Shown: positions 1 to 10,304, counted from the first letter of the stretch. The stretch is 14,142 nt of DNA from Caulobacter sp. (GCA_014378155.1 JACMOF010000259.1:1-14142), one strand, 5' to 3'. Numbers and translations are program-made. The notes: a model not told the origin generated them from the sequence alone.

Positions 1-82
1 CCACGGTCCGGGAGGAAACCCACGGACGCCCGCCACTCGTCGCGCCGTCGTCCGCGCAAAAGCCGATCAAGGCTGCAATCGA

Positions 83-88
83 GGGAGG
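83..88 (+). promoter_or_regulatory. Shine-Dalgarno sequence of the TonB-dependent receptor gene
   Basis: GGGAGG lies six bases before a GTG codon at 95. This strong ribosome-binding site decides the GTG start of the receptor gene, which is followed directly by the basic residues (MKK) expected of a signal peptide. The preceding bases 1-82 show no clear promoter, and the real promoter may lie left of the window. Confidence 0.75.
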
Positions 89-94
89 ACTACC

Positions 95-2632
95 GTGAAG
101 AAGCTTCAGTTTCTGGGCGTTTCATTGGCCGCGCTGATGGCCGCCAATACGGCGTGGGCTCAAGCTCCGGCGCCCGCTGCGCAAGCTGCGCCGCCCGCCC
201 CGTCTGCATCGATGGTTGAAGAGATCATCGTCACAGCGACCAAGCGCGAGCAGACCTTGCAGGACGTGCCAATCTCGGTGGCCGTGACCGGTCAGCAGAC
301 CATTGAGCGGGCCCAGGTGCGCGACCTGATTGACCTGCAGTCGGTCGTACCTTCGCTGAAGGTTTCTCAGCTCAACGCCGTAAGTCAGACCAACTTCATC
401 ATTCGCGGTTTTGGCAACGGCAACGGTAATGACGGCATCGAAAGCTCGGTCGGGGTTTTCATCGACGGCGTCTATCGCTCCCGCTCGGGCTCGGCCCTGG
501 ACGACCTGCCTGAGGTAGCGCGCATCGAGGTGCTGCGTGGCCCGCAATCGACGCTGTTTGGCAAGAACGTCTCGGCCGGCGCGATCAGCATCGTGACGAA
601 GCAGCCTTCGTTCGACTTCGGAGGCAAGGCCGAGGTCAGCCTCGGCAATTACAGCCTTCGCCAGTTCAAGGGCACGATCACCGGGCCTATCGCCAAGGAT
701 CTGGCCCTGCGCGTTTCGGGCAGCGTCAACAAGCGCGATGGCTACTCGCATAATCTGACCACAGACAACGACGTCAACAATCGCGATCGCTGGTCATTGC
801 GCGGCGATCTCTTGTGGGAGCCCACAGACCAAACCTCGGTGCGGATCATCGCCGACTACAACAAGATCCACGAGGTCTGTTGCGCGGTGTCGTCGATCTA
901 TAACGGTCCCGCCACCCAATTCATCGGCGCGCCCGCACCGTTCGGCCTTGGCAAACCGGTCGGCGATCCCTCGAAGGTCTTTTCCCGCGATATCATCTTC
1001 AACACCGATCCGGACAATCGCCTGACCGGCAAAGGGATTTCGGGGCAGGTCGATCAGGATCTAGGCTTCGCCGCCCTGACCTCGATCACCGCTTATCGCA
1101 AACAGACCACCCAATCAGTACAAGACGTCGACTTCACCGGCGCTGATTTGGCCAACAAGGCAGACGGCAACGACATCAAGACCTTCACCCAGGAACTACG
1201 CCTGGCGTCCAAGGGCGACGGGCCGTTCAGCTGGCTGATCGGCGGGTTCTACCAACACGAAAAACTCCAAACCGGCCGGACGATCAACTATGGGCGCGAC
1301 ATTCGCGCCTATGGCGATGGTCTAAGCGGCCAGGCGCCCGCGAGCCTGATCGGCGCGCTGCCGCCGGCCCTGCGGCCGGCCCTGACCGGCCGTTCGAACC
1401 TCTACGCCCTGGAGTTCCTGCAAAGCCTGGTCACCCCTTCCATCGTGCCCGGCAAGACCTATTTCCAGGCCGGCCAAGGCATCGACGATGACTATGCGAT
1501 GAAGCAGACCTCGTACTCGATCTTCGGCCAAGCTGACTACAAGGTCACCGACAAGCTGACGATCACCGGCGGGTTGGCCTATCTGAACGATGACAAGCAG
1601 GCCACCTCGGGTGTGGTGCTGCGCGATCCGTTCTCGGCCCTCAATCTGAACGCCGTGCCGCAGTTCATCGCCCTGGGCCTGCCAGGTAATATCTACGCGC
1701 CCCTAGGCGGCCTGCAGTTCTACTACGGCAACACCCCCAACCACGGGCCGGTCAACTTCCCCAACGCCGCAGAGTCCGGCCAGTTGAAGGGCGACAAGGT
1801 CACCTACGCGGTTCGCGCCGCCTACGACTTTGGCTGGATCAACGCCTATCTCAGCTATTCCACGGGCTGGAAGGCGGGGGCGTTCAACCTGTCGTCCGAC
1901 AGCCGACCACCGAACGCCAATGGCGTCGGCCGCACGGCGGCTCCCGAGAATGTCAGCGTTTACGAGGCGGGGCTGAAGGCCAAGTTCCAAGGCGGCTACC
2001 TCAACCTCGCGGTCTTCGACCAGTCGATCAAGGGCTTCCAGTCCAACGCCTATACCGGGATCGGCTACAGCCTGGTCAATGCCGGCGAGGAGTCGGTCAA
2101 GGGCTTCGAGGTCGATAGCGCCTGGCGGCCGACCAGTTGGCTGGCCCTGACCGGCTCGGTCACCTATCTCGACCCCACCTATGACAGTTTCACGGGCGCA
2201 GCTTGCGTCAACTATGACACCACCCGTTGTCCGGTGAACCCGGCGACGGGCCTGCGGCCCAACTTCCGCGACCTGACCGGCGATCGGCCGGCCGGCATCG
2301 CCAAGTGGAGCTATTCGACCTCCGCGACGCTTTCGCACGACTTGGGCCGGGGCTTCAGCGGCTACCTGCGGGCCGAATATGACCACACCAGCAAAACCCA
2401 GCTGACGGAGACCACGCCGCCCAGCCTATCGACCTGGGGCCAGAACCTCGTCAACGCCAGCCTGGGCGTGGTTCACGCCGACAGCCAGGTGGAAGTCATG
2501 CTCTGGGCGCGCAACCTGACCAAGGACGACAGTCTGATCGCGACGTTCCCGACGGTCGCCCAGGACGGCAGCTACAGCGGCTATCCCAATGCCCCACGCA
2601 CCTATGGCGTGACGGTGCGCAAGACGTTCTGA
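95..2632 (+). CDS. TonB-dependent outer-membrane receptor
   Basis: The 845-aa protein is predicted to be an outer-membrane active transporter powered by TonB-ExbBD. Residues 1-22 form a Sec signal peptide: MKK, a hydrophobic core, and probable cleavage after AWA. An Ala/Pro-rich linker follows, then a TonB box (EIIVTAT, about 43-49). The plug domain (about 52-170) carries the typical FIIRGFG (101-107) and IEVLRGPQSTLFG (144-156) motifs. The rest is a 22-strand-type barrel ending in a C-terminal aromatic residue (VRKTF), as needed for BAM-mediated insertion. Length fits the family (700-900 aa). There is no N-terminal secretin/STN domain, so it is a plain transporter rather than a FecA-like transducer. 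Loop cysteines at CC (about 256-257) and in the AACVNYDTTRC segment are worth noting. The neighbouring monooxygenase and dehydrogenase suggest that it imports a hydrophobic organic substrate rather than a siderophore; this is an inference from context. The family call is secure and the ligand is unknown. Confidence 0.95.
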   Translation: MKKLQFLGVSLAALMAANTAWAQAPAPAAQAAPPAPSASMVEEIIVTATKREQTLQDVPISVAVTGQQTIERAQVRDLIDLQSVVPSLKVSQLNAVSQTNFIIRGFGNGNGNDGIESSVGVFIDGVYRSRSGSALDDLPEVARIEVLRGPQSTLFGKNVSAGAISIVTKQPSFDFGGKAEVSLGNYSLRQFKGTITGPIAKDLALRVSGSVNKRDGYSHNLTTDNDVNNRDRWSLRGDLLWEPTDQTSVRIIADYNKIHEVCCAVSSIYNGPATQFIGAPAPFGLGKPVGDPSKVFSRDIIFNTDPDNRLTGKGISGQVDQDLGFAALTSITAYRKQTTQSVQDVDFTGADLANKADGNDIKTFTQELRLASKGDGPFSWLIGGFYQHEKLQTGRTINYGRDIRAYGDGLSGQAPASLIGALPPALRPALTGRSNLYALEFLQSLVTPSIVPGKTYFQAGQGIDDDYAMKQTSYSIFGQADYKVTDKLTITGGLAYLNDDKQATSGVVLRDPFSALNLNAVPQFIALGLPGNIYAPLGGLQFYYGNTPNHGPVNFPNAAESGQLKGDKVTYAVRAAYDFGWINAYLSYSTGWKAGAFNLSSDSRPPNANGVGRTAAPENVSVYEAGLKAKFQGGYLNLAVFDQSIKGFQSNAYTGIGYSLVNAGEESVKGFEVDSAWRPTSWLALTGSVTYLDPTYDSFTGAACVNYDTTRCPVNPATGLRPNFRDLTGDRPAGIAKWSYSTSATLSHDLGRGFSGYLRAEYDHTSKTQLTETTPPSLSTWGQNLVNASLGVVHADSQVEVMLWARNLTKDDSLIATFPTVAQDGSYSGYPNAPRTYGVTVRKTF

Positions 2633-2652
2633 CCTACCTCGGAACGCACCTG

Positions 2653-2691
2653 CCGCCCGGCTCATCCTTCCCGAGCCGGGCGGGTATTTTT
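2653..2691 (+). terminator. Rho-independent terminator or attenuator after the receptor gene
   Basis: A perfect 11-bp GC-rich inverted repeat (CCGCCCGGCTC at 2653-2663 with GAGCCGGGCGG at 2673-2683) encloses a 9-base loop. It is followed by a T-rich run (TATTTTT, 2685-2691). It begins 21 bases after the receptor stop codon and ends 22 bases before the next start codon. Since that gap is too short for a separate promoter, the element probably lowers, rather than abolishes, transcription into the downstream enzyme genes. Confidence 0.85.
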
Positions 2692-2713
2692 CCCATTCCT
2701 CGACGGAACCAAG

Positions 2714-4531
<1,818 letters not shown>

Positions 4532-4533
4532 CC

Positions 4534-5322
4534 ATGACCGAGCAAAGCGGCCGCAAGGCCATCTTCATCACCGGCGCGGCCTCAGGGATGGGCCGCGAAA
4601 CCGCCCTGCTGTTCGCGCGCCAGGGGTGGTTTGTCGGCGCCTATGACGTCAATGCCGAAGGGCTCGTCTCCCTGGAGGCGGAAATCGGCTCCGGCAACGG
4701 TCTGTGCTCGACCCTTGACGTCACCGATCCCGAGGCCTTCGCCACGGCGATGACGCGGTTTGGCGGGGCCACGGGCGGGCGCCTGGACCTGATGTTCAAC
4801 AATGCCGGCATCGCCGTGGCGGGCCTCTTTGACGAGGTCGCCTGGGAGGACATCGTCAAGGTCGTGCAGGTCAATCTGCTGGGGGTGATGATCGGCGTGC
4901 GCGCCGCCATTGGCCTGCTGAAGGTGACGCCCGGTTCGCTGTGCCTGACCACCTCCTCGTCATCGGCGATCTTCGGCACGGCCGGCATCGCCACCTATTC
5001 GGCCACCAAGCACGCGGTGCGCGGCCTGACCGAGGCGCTGTCCATCGAATTCATGCGCCACGGCGTTCGCGCCGCCGATCTCCTGCCGGGCCTGATCGAC
5101 ACTCCGATCCTGTCGGACACGATCAAGGCGATGGCCCCGCCCGACGGGATGTGGCGACTGACGCCGCCCTCCGAGGTCGCCCAGACCGTCTGGTCCGCCT
5201 ACCACGGCGACAAGCTGCACTGGTATGTGCCCGAAGAGCTCAAGGCCTTCGACATACAGGCCACCGCCGAGCCGGAGGTCGTGCGCCAGGAGCGAGCGGC
5301 CCTGGCGGCTTTCCGCGAATAG
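4534..5322 (+). CDS. Short-chain dehydrogenase/reductase (classical SDR)
   Basis: The 262-aa protein is predicted to oxidise or reduce an alcohol/ketone with a nicotinamide cofactor. It has the classical SDR pattern: cofactor loop TGAASGMG (13-20), NNAG (89-92), structural Asn114, the Ser cluster of the active site (SSSS, 141-144), and catalytic YSATK with Tyr155 and Lys159. An Asp at the end of the second beta strand (YD, Asp38) suggests NAD(H) preference, as inferred from SDR family rules. AAGGAAAG (4517-4524) gives a ribosome site inside the end of the monooxygenase gene, with the start only 2 bases past the upstream stop. That tight spacing supports a joint job, most simply making the ketone substrate of the monooxygenase or oxidising the alcohol released from its ester product. 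The motifs are complete and the length is typical (250-280 aa). Confidence 0.93.
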   Translation: MTEQSGRKAIFITGAASGMGRETALLFARQGWFVGAYDVNAEGLVSLEAEIGSGNGLCSTLDVTDPEAFATAMTRFGGATGGRLDLMFNNAGIAVAGLFDEVAWEDIVKVVQVNLLGVMIGVRAAIGLLKVTPGSLCLTTSSSSAIFGTAGIATYSATKHAVRGLTEALSIEFMRHGVRAADLLPGLIDTPILSDTIKAMAPPDGMWRLTPPSEVAQTVWSAYHGDKLHWYVPEELKAFDIQATAEPEVVRQERAALAAFRE

Positions 5323-5336
5323 AGAAGGGCAAACCG

Positions 5337-5696
5337 ATGTCGATCCTCGAAGCCTCCGCGCCGATTTCACCACCTGTTGAACGACAAGACCGGGCTATCG
5401 CCAACCTTCATATTGGCTTCGCCGCCCAGCGTGAAGCCTTCGCGGCCGATCGCTATCCGTCCCTGCAAGAGCGCAAGCGCCGCATCGAGGCGCTCATCGG
5501 CATGATGCTGGCCCATCGCGAGGCCATCAGCGGGCTTCCGATCGCGGCTTTATCCGCAGGCGGACGGGGAGGCGGGACTGACAGTATAGCGCGCACCTGT
5601 CTCTACCGCCATCAGCCGCACGCAAGGCGGCGGTGCATCTCGGCGATCAGAGCGAGAACACGCCAAAACATGCCCTTAGTTATGACGGCGATCTGA
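5337..5696 (+). pseudogene. Truncated aldehyde dehydrogenase (coniferyl-aldehyde dehydrogenase-like N-terminus)
   Basis: A start codon with a good ribosome site (AAGGG, 5325-5329) follows the dehydrogenase gene by 14 bases. Its first ~66 residues look like the N-terminus of coniferyl-aldehyde dehydrogenase-type NAD(P)-dependent enzymes: an AQREAFAA..YPSLQERKRRIEAL segment followed by MMLAHREAIS. In intact relatives (about 470-480 aa) this runs into a conserved segment beginning a few residues later. Here the similarity ends at about base 5535, and the frame continues as 53 unrelated, Arg- and Gly-rich residues to a TGA at 5694-5696. The Rossmann fold, catalytic Cys and catalytic Glu are all absent, so the product cannot be active. 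The cause appears to be a deletion or rearrangement rather than a point frameshift, because the other two frames after 5535 show no continuing dehydrogenase sequence. The assignment is from remembered family sequence, not a search. Confidence 0.75.
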
Positions 5697-6120
5697 GGTT
5701 CGAATCGTGATCGTCGCACCTACGCTATGTTGCGCCTGGGTATCCCAGATCTGCCCCGGAACCGCCGAAGCTACGCCAGGAGCTGCCCACTACGCTGCGA
5801 CACGGAGACTTGCTGGCCGTCAGAACTGGGACGTTTTCATCGTCTGAGAAGGGGCGAAAAAGTGGACTTGGCGCCGGTGCAAACCGACAAGCCCATCGAC
5901 AAATCGCAAGATGCACTCTGGCAATGATCTGAGCGCGGACGAGCGGAGAGAGAAAAAAACGTAGACTCTTTTTCGATACACGGCGAAGACTCCAATAGTC
6001 ACCTGGACGGGAGGCCCGGCATGCCGACCTTAGAACCTGAAGTTAAAACGGTGGCTGTGACGATCGTCTCGGCAAGGTCACGTTAGTGCAACTTGAGCTA
6101 CACAGCGGCGTTTCGCAAAC
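5697..6120. other. Intergenic junction region without a convincing gene
   Basis: These ~420 bases (about 590 counting from the point where aldehyde dehydrogenase similarity ends) hold no ORF with recognisable protein character. Open frames of 60-66 codons at 5727-5927 (+) and 5725-5916 and 5820-6002 (-) have no recognisable motif. The stretch is less GC-rich than the left half of the window and includes an A-run/T-run pair at about 5950-5975 that could form a weak six-bp AT hairpin. I found no sigma-70-like or EcfG-type (GGAAC...CGTT) promoter I would defend, although the kinase operon needs one here. The only feature with translation signals is the small ORF at 6021. Confidence 0.6.
6021..6086 (+). 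CDS. Possible 21-codon leader ORF upstream of the kinase operon
   Basis: An ATG at 6021 is preceded at six-base spacing by a near-consensus ribosome site, GGGAGG (6009-6014). The frame encodes MPTLEPEVKTVAVTIVSARSR and ends at TAG (6084-6086), 34 bases before the kinase GTG. The ribosome site is better than anything in front of the kinase itself. It could be a leader peptide, a translated spacer, or the broken start of a lost gene. There is no recognised homologue and the frame is short enough to be chance, so the support is the ribosome site and position only. Confidence 0.25.
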   Translation: MPTLEPEVKTVAVTIVSARSR

Positions 6121-9100
6121 GTGAAAGAGCACGCGGGCTACGACATGGATGCCGTCATCATAACCGGCGATCTCGATCGCCGGCCGTCCAGGGTGTCCGA
6201 CTTCCAAGCTGAAAATCAGGCGCTCAACTCGCTCGCCGAAGCGATGAGCAACAGCCCCGACACGGTGTTTCAACGCTTGGTTGAGGTGGCGATGGAACTG
6301 ACAGGTTCCGATTCCGCGGGGATCAGCCTGCTGGAGCCTGGTGTCGAGAACGGCGCCTTTCGCTGGGTCGCGACAGCCGGAGCCTGGTCGCCTTATCGTG
6401 ACAAAACGATGCCGCGTGAGGCCAGCCCGTGCGGTGAAGTCATTGCGCGGGAAGCGGTCCTGCTGATGAAGAACCCCGCACGATTGTTCCCGGCGTTGCT
6501 ACAGGCAGAACCCGGCATCAGTGAGGGGCTGTTCGCTCCGTTTTACATTAGCGGGGTTCCGGTCGGCACGGTATGGACGATTAAGCATAGCCCCAACAAT
6601 CATTTTGAGGCTGAAGACGCTCGCATCATCAAGAGCCTGGCTCGTTTCGCCTCGGCCGCACATCAGACAGTGCAGGCTCTTCAGTTGGCAAAGTCCTCCG
6701 AGCAGCGGGCCGAGTTGCGTTTCCAGCAGCTAGTCACGCTGGCGGAAGTCAGCAGCGAGTTCTTTGGCACATGCGACATGGAGTTCATGCCGATCTACGG
6801 CAACGCTGCGGCAATGCGAATGGTCGGACTAACCGATCTGGAACAGGTGCAGAGAACGCCGCTACAGGAGTTTTTCTTTCCCGAAGATCGGGCCTTCATC
6901 ACTGAAGAGTTATTGCCGCGCGTGCTGCGTGAAGGTCAAGCCAAGGTCGAGATTCGTTTTCGCCATTTCGTCACAGGTGAGCCAGTCTGGGTCGATTACA
7001 GCCTCGTCGTCCTAAAGGACGAGACGGGGCGAGTGACTGGCTTGGGTACTGTCACTCACGACCTTACCGAACGCAAACGAGCCGAGGTCGCGCTTCGGGT
7101 CAGTGAGGCGCGGTTTCGTGCGCTTGCAACGGTCGGATCATCCTCAATCTATCGGATGAGTCCGGACTGGCGCGAGATGCGCCATCTCGACGGGGCCGCC
7201 TTTCTTGCTGACAGCGACGAGCCGACTGCCGACTGGGTTGATACCTATATTCCGTCCGATGAGCGTCCGCGCGTCCGCGAAGCGATTCATCGGGCGATCG
7301 GCGCCAAGGATGTCTTTGAGCTGGAGCACCGCGTGCTGCGCGCGGACGGTACGGTTGGTTGGACGTTTTCGCGCGCTATCCCGCTTTTCGACGACGTTGG
7401 GGAGATTTCCGAATGGTTCGGGGCGGCGACGGACGTAACCGCGCGCGTTAAGGCGGATCAGAGCTTCACACGGTTGTTCCGTGCATCACCAGCACCGTTC
7501 CTGGTCGTCAAGCCCGACGCGCCGCGCTTCACCATCGCCGAAGTCAACGACGCCTACCTGTCCGCTACCATGCGGACGCGCGACGAGGTGGTCGGGCGTG
7601 GGATCTTCGAGGCCTACCCCGATAATCCGTCCGACGAGACGACTGGAAGCGTGAGCACCTTGCGGGCCTCGCTTGAACATGTGCTCGCTTCACGACAGCC
7701 AAACACACTGCCCCGCCTGAAGTACGACGTCGCGCGGTCAGATGGCACATTCGAGGAACGCTGGTGGAGCCCAGTCAACTCAGTGGTGCTCGATGACGAC
7801 GGCGAGGTGGAGGCCCTCATCCACAATGCCAACGACGTGACCGAGGAGCGCCGGGCCGAAGTCGTATTGCGCGAAAGCGAGGTGCGGCAGACGTTTCTGC
7901 TCCAGCTGAGCGACGCCCTTCGTCCGCTTTCCGACGCGGCTGAAATTCTCGCTACCACGACCCATCTGCTGGGCAAGCACATAGGCGCGGACCGAGTGAT
8001 GTATGCTGAGGTCGATGGCGAACTCGGCGCGGAGACAGGGACCATACGCGGCCAATATGTCCGGCCATCGAGTGGGGGGACGCCGTCAGCCGCGCCCTTT
8101 CCGGAGCGCTTCGCATTCTGTCCATTTGGCACGCATACAATGGCCGCACGCCATCGTGGCGAAACGCTGGTCGTTGCAAACATCGACACCAACCCTGGCT
8201 TCGCCGATTTGGAGCGAACGGCCTGGGCCGTCGCCGACGTGCGGGCCGCCGTAGTCGCGGCCTTGGCCAAGGGCGGCCGACTGGTGGCCGAATTTGGCGT
8301 GCACGCCACGGCGCCTCGCGATTGGACCAAGGCGGAGGTTTCGCTCGTTGAAGAAGTCGCCGAGCGTAGCTGGGCAGCGGTCGAGCGCGCCCGCGCCGAA
8401 GCAGCGCTGCGAGACAGCGAGGCCCGCTTCCGCGAGTTCAGCGAAGCTTCTACCAATATCCTCTGGATTCGGAATGCGGCGACGATGCGGATGGAGTTCG
8501 CTAGTCCGGCGTTCGATAGGATTTATGGAATTGCGGGTCCCGATCGGGGCGGCGACCCCGGTTTGCGGGCCTGGGCTCGGCTGATCGAGCCGAAAAGTCG
8601 CAAGACCGCGCTGGCTAACTTTCGGCGGGTTCGCGCCGGCGAGCGGATCGAGGCGGAGCTTCAAGCCAGACGGGCCACAGACGGCTCGCTGCGCTGGGTC
8701 CGTAACACCGACTTCCCGATGTTTGATGCGGCAGGGCGCGTAACGCGGATCGCGGGACTGGGTGAAGATATCACTGACCTGAAGGCGGCGGAACATGCGC
8801 TGGCAGACGCCGAAGCGCGCCAACGCACGTTGATGGAAGGCATTCCGCAACTTGTCTGGCGGTCACGCGACGAGGGGCTCTGGACCTGGGCAAGCCCGCA
8901 GTGGCTCGAATTTACGGGGCAGGGGCAGGAGGAGAGCCACGGAATGGGCTGGCTCGACACCGTTCACGTAGATGATCGCGCGGCGACCACGCTCGCCTGG
9001 GAACAGGCTCGGTCGCACGGGAGGCTGGACGTGGAATACCGCGTGCGGCGTGCGGCCGATGGGGCGTGGGTATGGCACCATACCCGCTCTGCCCCGGTGC

Positions 9101-9813
9101 TCGACGCCGAGGGACGGATCTTGGAATGGCTTGGCACTTGCACCGACGTTCAAGACTTGCGCGAGTTGCAGGAGCGACAAAAAGTGCTGGTCGGCGAGCT
9201 CCAGCACCGCACCCGTAACGTCATCGGGATCGTCAGATCGATTGCGGAAAAGACTGTGCGGCAGAGTGCCGACCTGGCGGATTTCCGCGCCCGGTTCACG
9301 GACCGGCTCGACAGTCTCGCGCGAGTACAAGGCTTGCTCTCACGCCTGAACGAGCATGATCGGGTCTCCTTCGACGAGCTGATCGAGGCCGAACTCTCAG
9401 CTATGGATGCGGCTGGAGAGCGGGTGACGCTGGTGGGGCCGGTAGGCGTTCGTCTGCGTTCCTCGACAGTTCAGACCTTGGCCATGGCTCTTCACGAGTT
9501 GGCTACCAATGCGGTCAAATACGGCGCCCTCGGCCAGGCCTCGGCTGGAGCGCGCTTGGCCATCACCTGGTCCTTGGAGCCCATCGGACCCAAGGATCAG
9601 CCGTGGCTTCACGTTGATTGGCGAGAGAGCGGTGTCCAGATGGCGTCGGATGGAGCGCCGCCGCGAGGCGGGGGCCATGGGAGGGAGCTGATCGAGCGCG
9701 CCTTGCCCTATCAACTCGGCGCGAAGACCAGCTACTCGCTTGGACCGGATGGCGTGCATTGCACGATCTCGATGCCGGTCTCGGCAGACGAACCGGTGGG
9801 AATGCAAGTATGA
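6121..9813 (+). CDS. Soluble multi-sensor HWE-family histidine kinase (GAF-PAS3-GAF-PAS2-HWE)
   Basis: The 1230-aa sensor kinase is predicted to autophosphorylate on His and pass phosphate to the adjacent receiver. Domains in order: GAF (about 30-190, with the SPCGEVI segment at 102-108), PAS (200-320), PAS (328-442), PAS (447-578), GAF (590-757), PAS (765-890), PAS (900-1013), then the HWE kinase core (1020-1225). The phosphoacceptor box is ELQHRTRN with His1029. The N box is HELATNAVKYG with the family-defining His1125 and Asn1130. The W-x-E motif is Trp1167/Glu1169, and the G box is GGHGRELI (1184-1191). PAS-to-PAS linkers show typical ERK/RAE helical endings. There is no signal peptide or membrane segment, so the signal is cytoplasmic or membrane-permeant. 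No PAS domain carries the LOV cysteine motif, so blue-light sensing by that route is unlikely. The start is uncertain: GTG 6121 gives the longest frame and ATG 6145 is an alternative; neither has a good ribosome site. Confidence 0.93.
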   Translation: MKEHAGYDMDAVIITGDLDRRPSRVSDFQAENQALNSLAEAMSNSPDTVFQRLVEVAMELTGSDSAGISLLEPGVENGAFRWVATAGAWSPYRDKTMPREASPCGEVIAREAVLLMKNPARLFPALLQAEPGISEGLFAPFYISGVPVGTVWTIKHSPNNHFEAEDARIIKSLARFASAAHQTVQALQLAKSSEQRAELRFQQLVTLAEVSSEFFGTCDMEFMPIYGNAAAMRMVGLTDLEQVQRTPLQEFFFPEDRAFITEELLPRVLREGQAKVEIRFRHFVTGEPVWVDYSLVVLKDETGRVTGLGTVTHDLTERKRAEVALRVSEARFRALATVGSSSIYRMSPDWREMRHLDGAAFLADSDEPTADWVDTYIPSDERPRVREAIHRAIGAKDVFELEHRVLRADGTVGWTFSRAIPLFDDVGEISEWFGAATDVTARVKADQSFTRLFRASPAPFLVVKPDAPRFTIAEVNDAYLSATMRTRDEVVGRGIFEAYPDNPSDETTGSVSTLRASLEHVLASRQPNTLPRLKYDVARSDGTFEERWWSPVNSVVLDDDGEVEALIHNANDVTEERRAEVVLRESEVRQTFLLQLSDALRPLSDAAEILATTTHLLGKHIGADRVMYAEVDGELGAETGTIRGQYVRPSSGGTPSAAPFPERFAFCPFGTHTMAARHRGETLVVANIDTNPGFADLERTAWAVADVRAAVVAALAKGGRLVAEFGVHATAPRDWTKAEVSLVEEVAERSWAAVERARAEAALRDSEARFREFSEASTNILWIRNAATMRMEFASPAFDRIYGIAGPDRGGDPGLRAWARLIEPKSRKTALANFRRVRAGERIEAELQARRATDGSLRWVRNTDFPMFDAAGRVTRIAGLGEDITDLKAAEHALADAEARQRTLMEGIPQLVWRSRDEGLWTWASPQWLEFTGQGQEESHGMGWLDTVHVDDRAATTLAWEQARSHGRLDVEYRVRRAADGAWVWHHTRSAPVLDAEGRILEWLGTCTDVQDLRELQERQKVLVGELQHRTRNVIGIVRSIAEKTVRQSADLADFRARFTDRLDSLARVQGLLSRLNEHDRVSFDELIEAELSAMDAAGERVTLVGPVGVRLRSSTVQTLAMALHELATNAVKYGALGQASAGARLAITWSLEPIGPKDQPWLHVDWRESGVQMASDGAPPRGGGHGRELIERALPYQLGAKTSYSLGPDGVHCTISMPVSADEPVGMQV

Positions 9814-10190
9814 CTGAGCGGACACTGAGGGACTGCCACATACTTGTTGTTGAAGACGAGTATCTGCTCGCCGACGAACTCGCCACAAACTTGAGCGATG
9901 CCGGCGCGGTGGTGATCGGACCGGTTGCGACGGTTGAGGACGCCTTGGCGTTGATTGACGCCGAACCGCGCATCGATGGCGCCGTTCTTGACGCGAACCT
10001 ACAGGGTGCGTTGAGTTTTCCCGTGGCTGACCGGCTGCTTGAGCGCGGCGTGCCTTTTGTCTTCACCACAGGCTATAACAGGTCCATGATTCCGAGCCCC
10101 TACAGAGAAATCGTCCGATGCGACAAGCCCGTGGATTTAGCTCAGGTAGCGCGCGTCATCGGAAAGGTGATCCACTCGGAGGCCAAGTAA
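9810..10190 (+). CDS. Single-domain response regulator (FATGUY-like receiver)
   Basis: This 126-aa stand-alone receiver is the likely phosphoacceptor of the kinase just upstream. The acidic pocket is Glu15-Asp16, the phosphorylated residue is Asp61 (AVLDANLQG), the switch Thr lies in PFVFTTGYN (82-90), and the conserved Lys is in CDKP (Lys106). The FTTGY segment is close to the PFxFATGY signature of alphaproteobacterial FATGUY receivers, which usually pair with HWE/HisKA_2 kinases. The protein ends right after the receiver fold, so there is no DNA-binding or enzymatic output. The chosen ATG (9810) overlaps the kinase stop codon as ATGA, which predicts translational coupling. An open frame extends further upstream to 9618, but those codons lie within the kinase and are not needed for a full receiver. 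A diffusible phosphorelay shuttle or phosphate sink is the likeliest role (inference from family). Confidence 0.93.
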   Translation: MTERTLRDCHILVVEDEYLLADELATNLSDAGAVVIGPVATVEDALALIDAEPRIDGAVLDANLQGALSFPVADRLLERGVPFVFTTGYNRSMIPSPYREIVRCDKPVDLAQVARVIGKVIHSEAK

Positions 10191-10304
10191 TGGCCGCTTG
10201 AACGAGGCTGAGTGGCGTCGCGTGAAGCCGACCAGATCAGCGTGCTTCACAGATCATCTGGGCAACGTCATTGCATTGACGGCAGTGCTGACCGATTGTT
10301 AGGT

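Noticed and set aside
1..27. Short inverted repeat (GTCCG...CGGAC) before the receptor gene as an operator
   Set aside because: It is only five pairs with a 12-base spacer in GC-rich DNA, so it is expected by chance.
5643..5721. tRNA-like 3' end (GGTTCGAATC followed by bases resembling an acceptor arm) that might mark an integration site
   Set aside because: The T-stem has two mismatches in five pairs, no D-loop GG or anticodon stem can be built in the preceding ~50 bases, and the terminal triplet is CCT rather than CCA. It is not a functional tRNA, and the resemblance is probably chance.
5727..5927. 66-codon + strand ORF in the junction region
   Set aside because: It has no ribosome site and no recognisable motif, and is crossed by equally long open frames on the other strand. 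I could not support it as a gene or as a transposase remnant.
9618..9809. N-terminal extension of the first receiver (open frame from 9618)
   Set aside because: The bases lie within the kinase catalytic core and code for its essential G box in another frame. The receiver fold is complete from ATG 9810, which sits at the ATGA overlap.
6121..9813. LOV or phytochrome photoreceptor function for the GAF/PAS kinase
   Set aside because: No PAS domain shows the conserved LOV cysteine motif, and neither GAF domain is followed by a PHY domain, so I did not claim light sensing.
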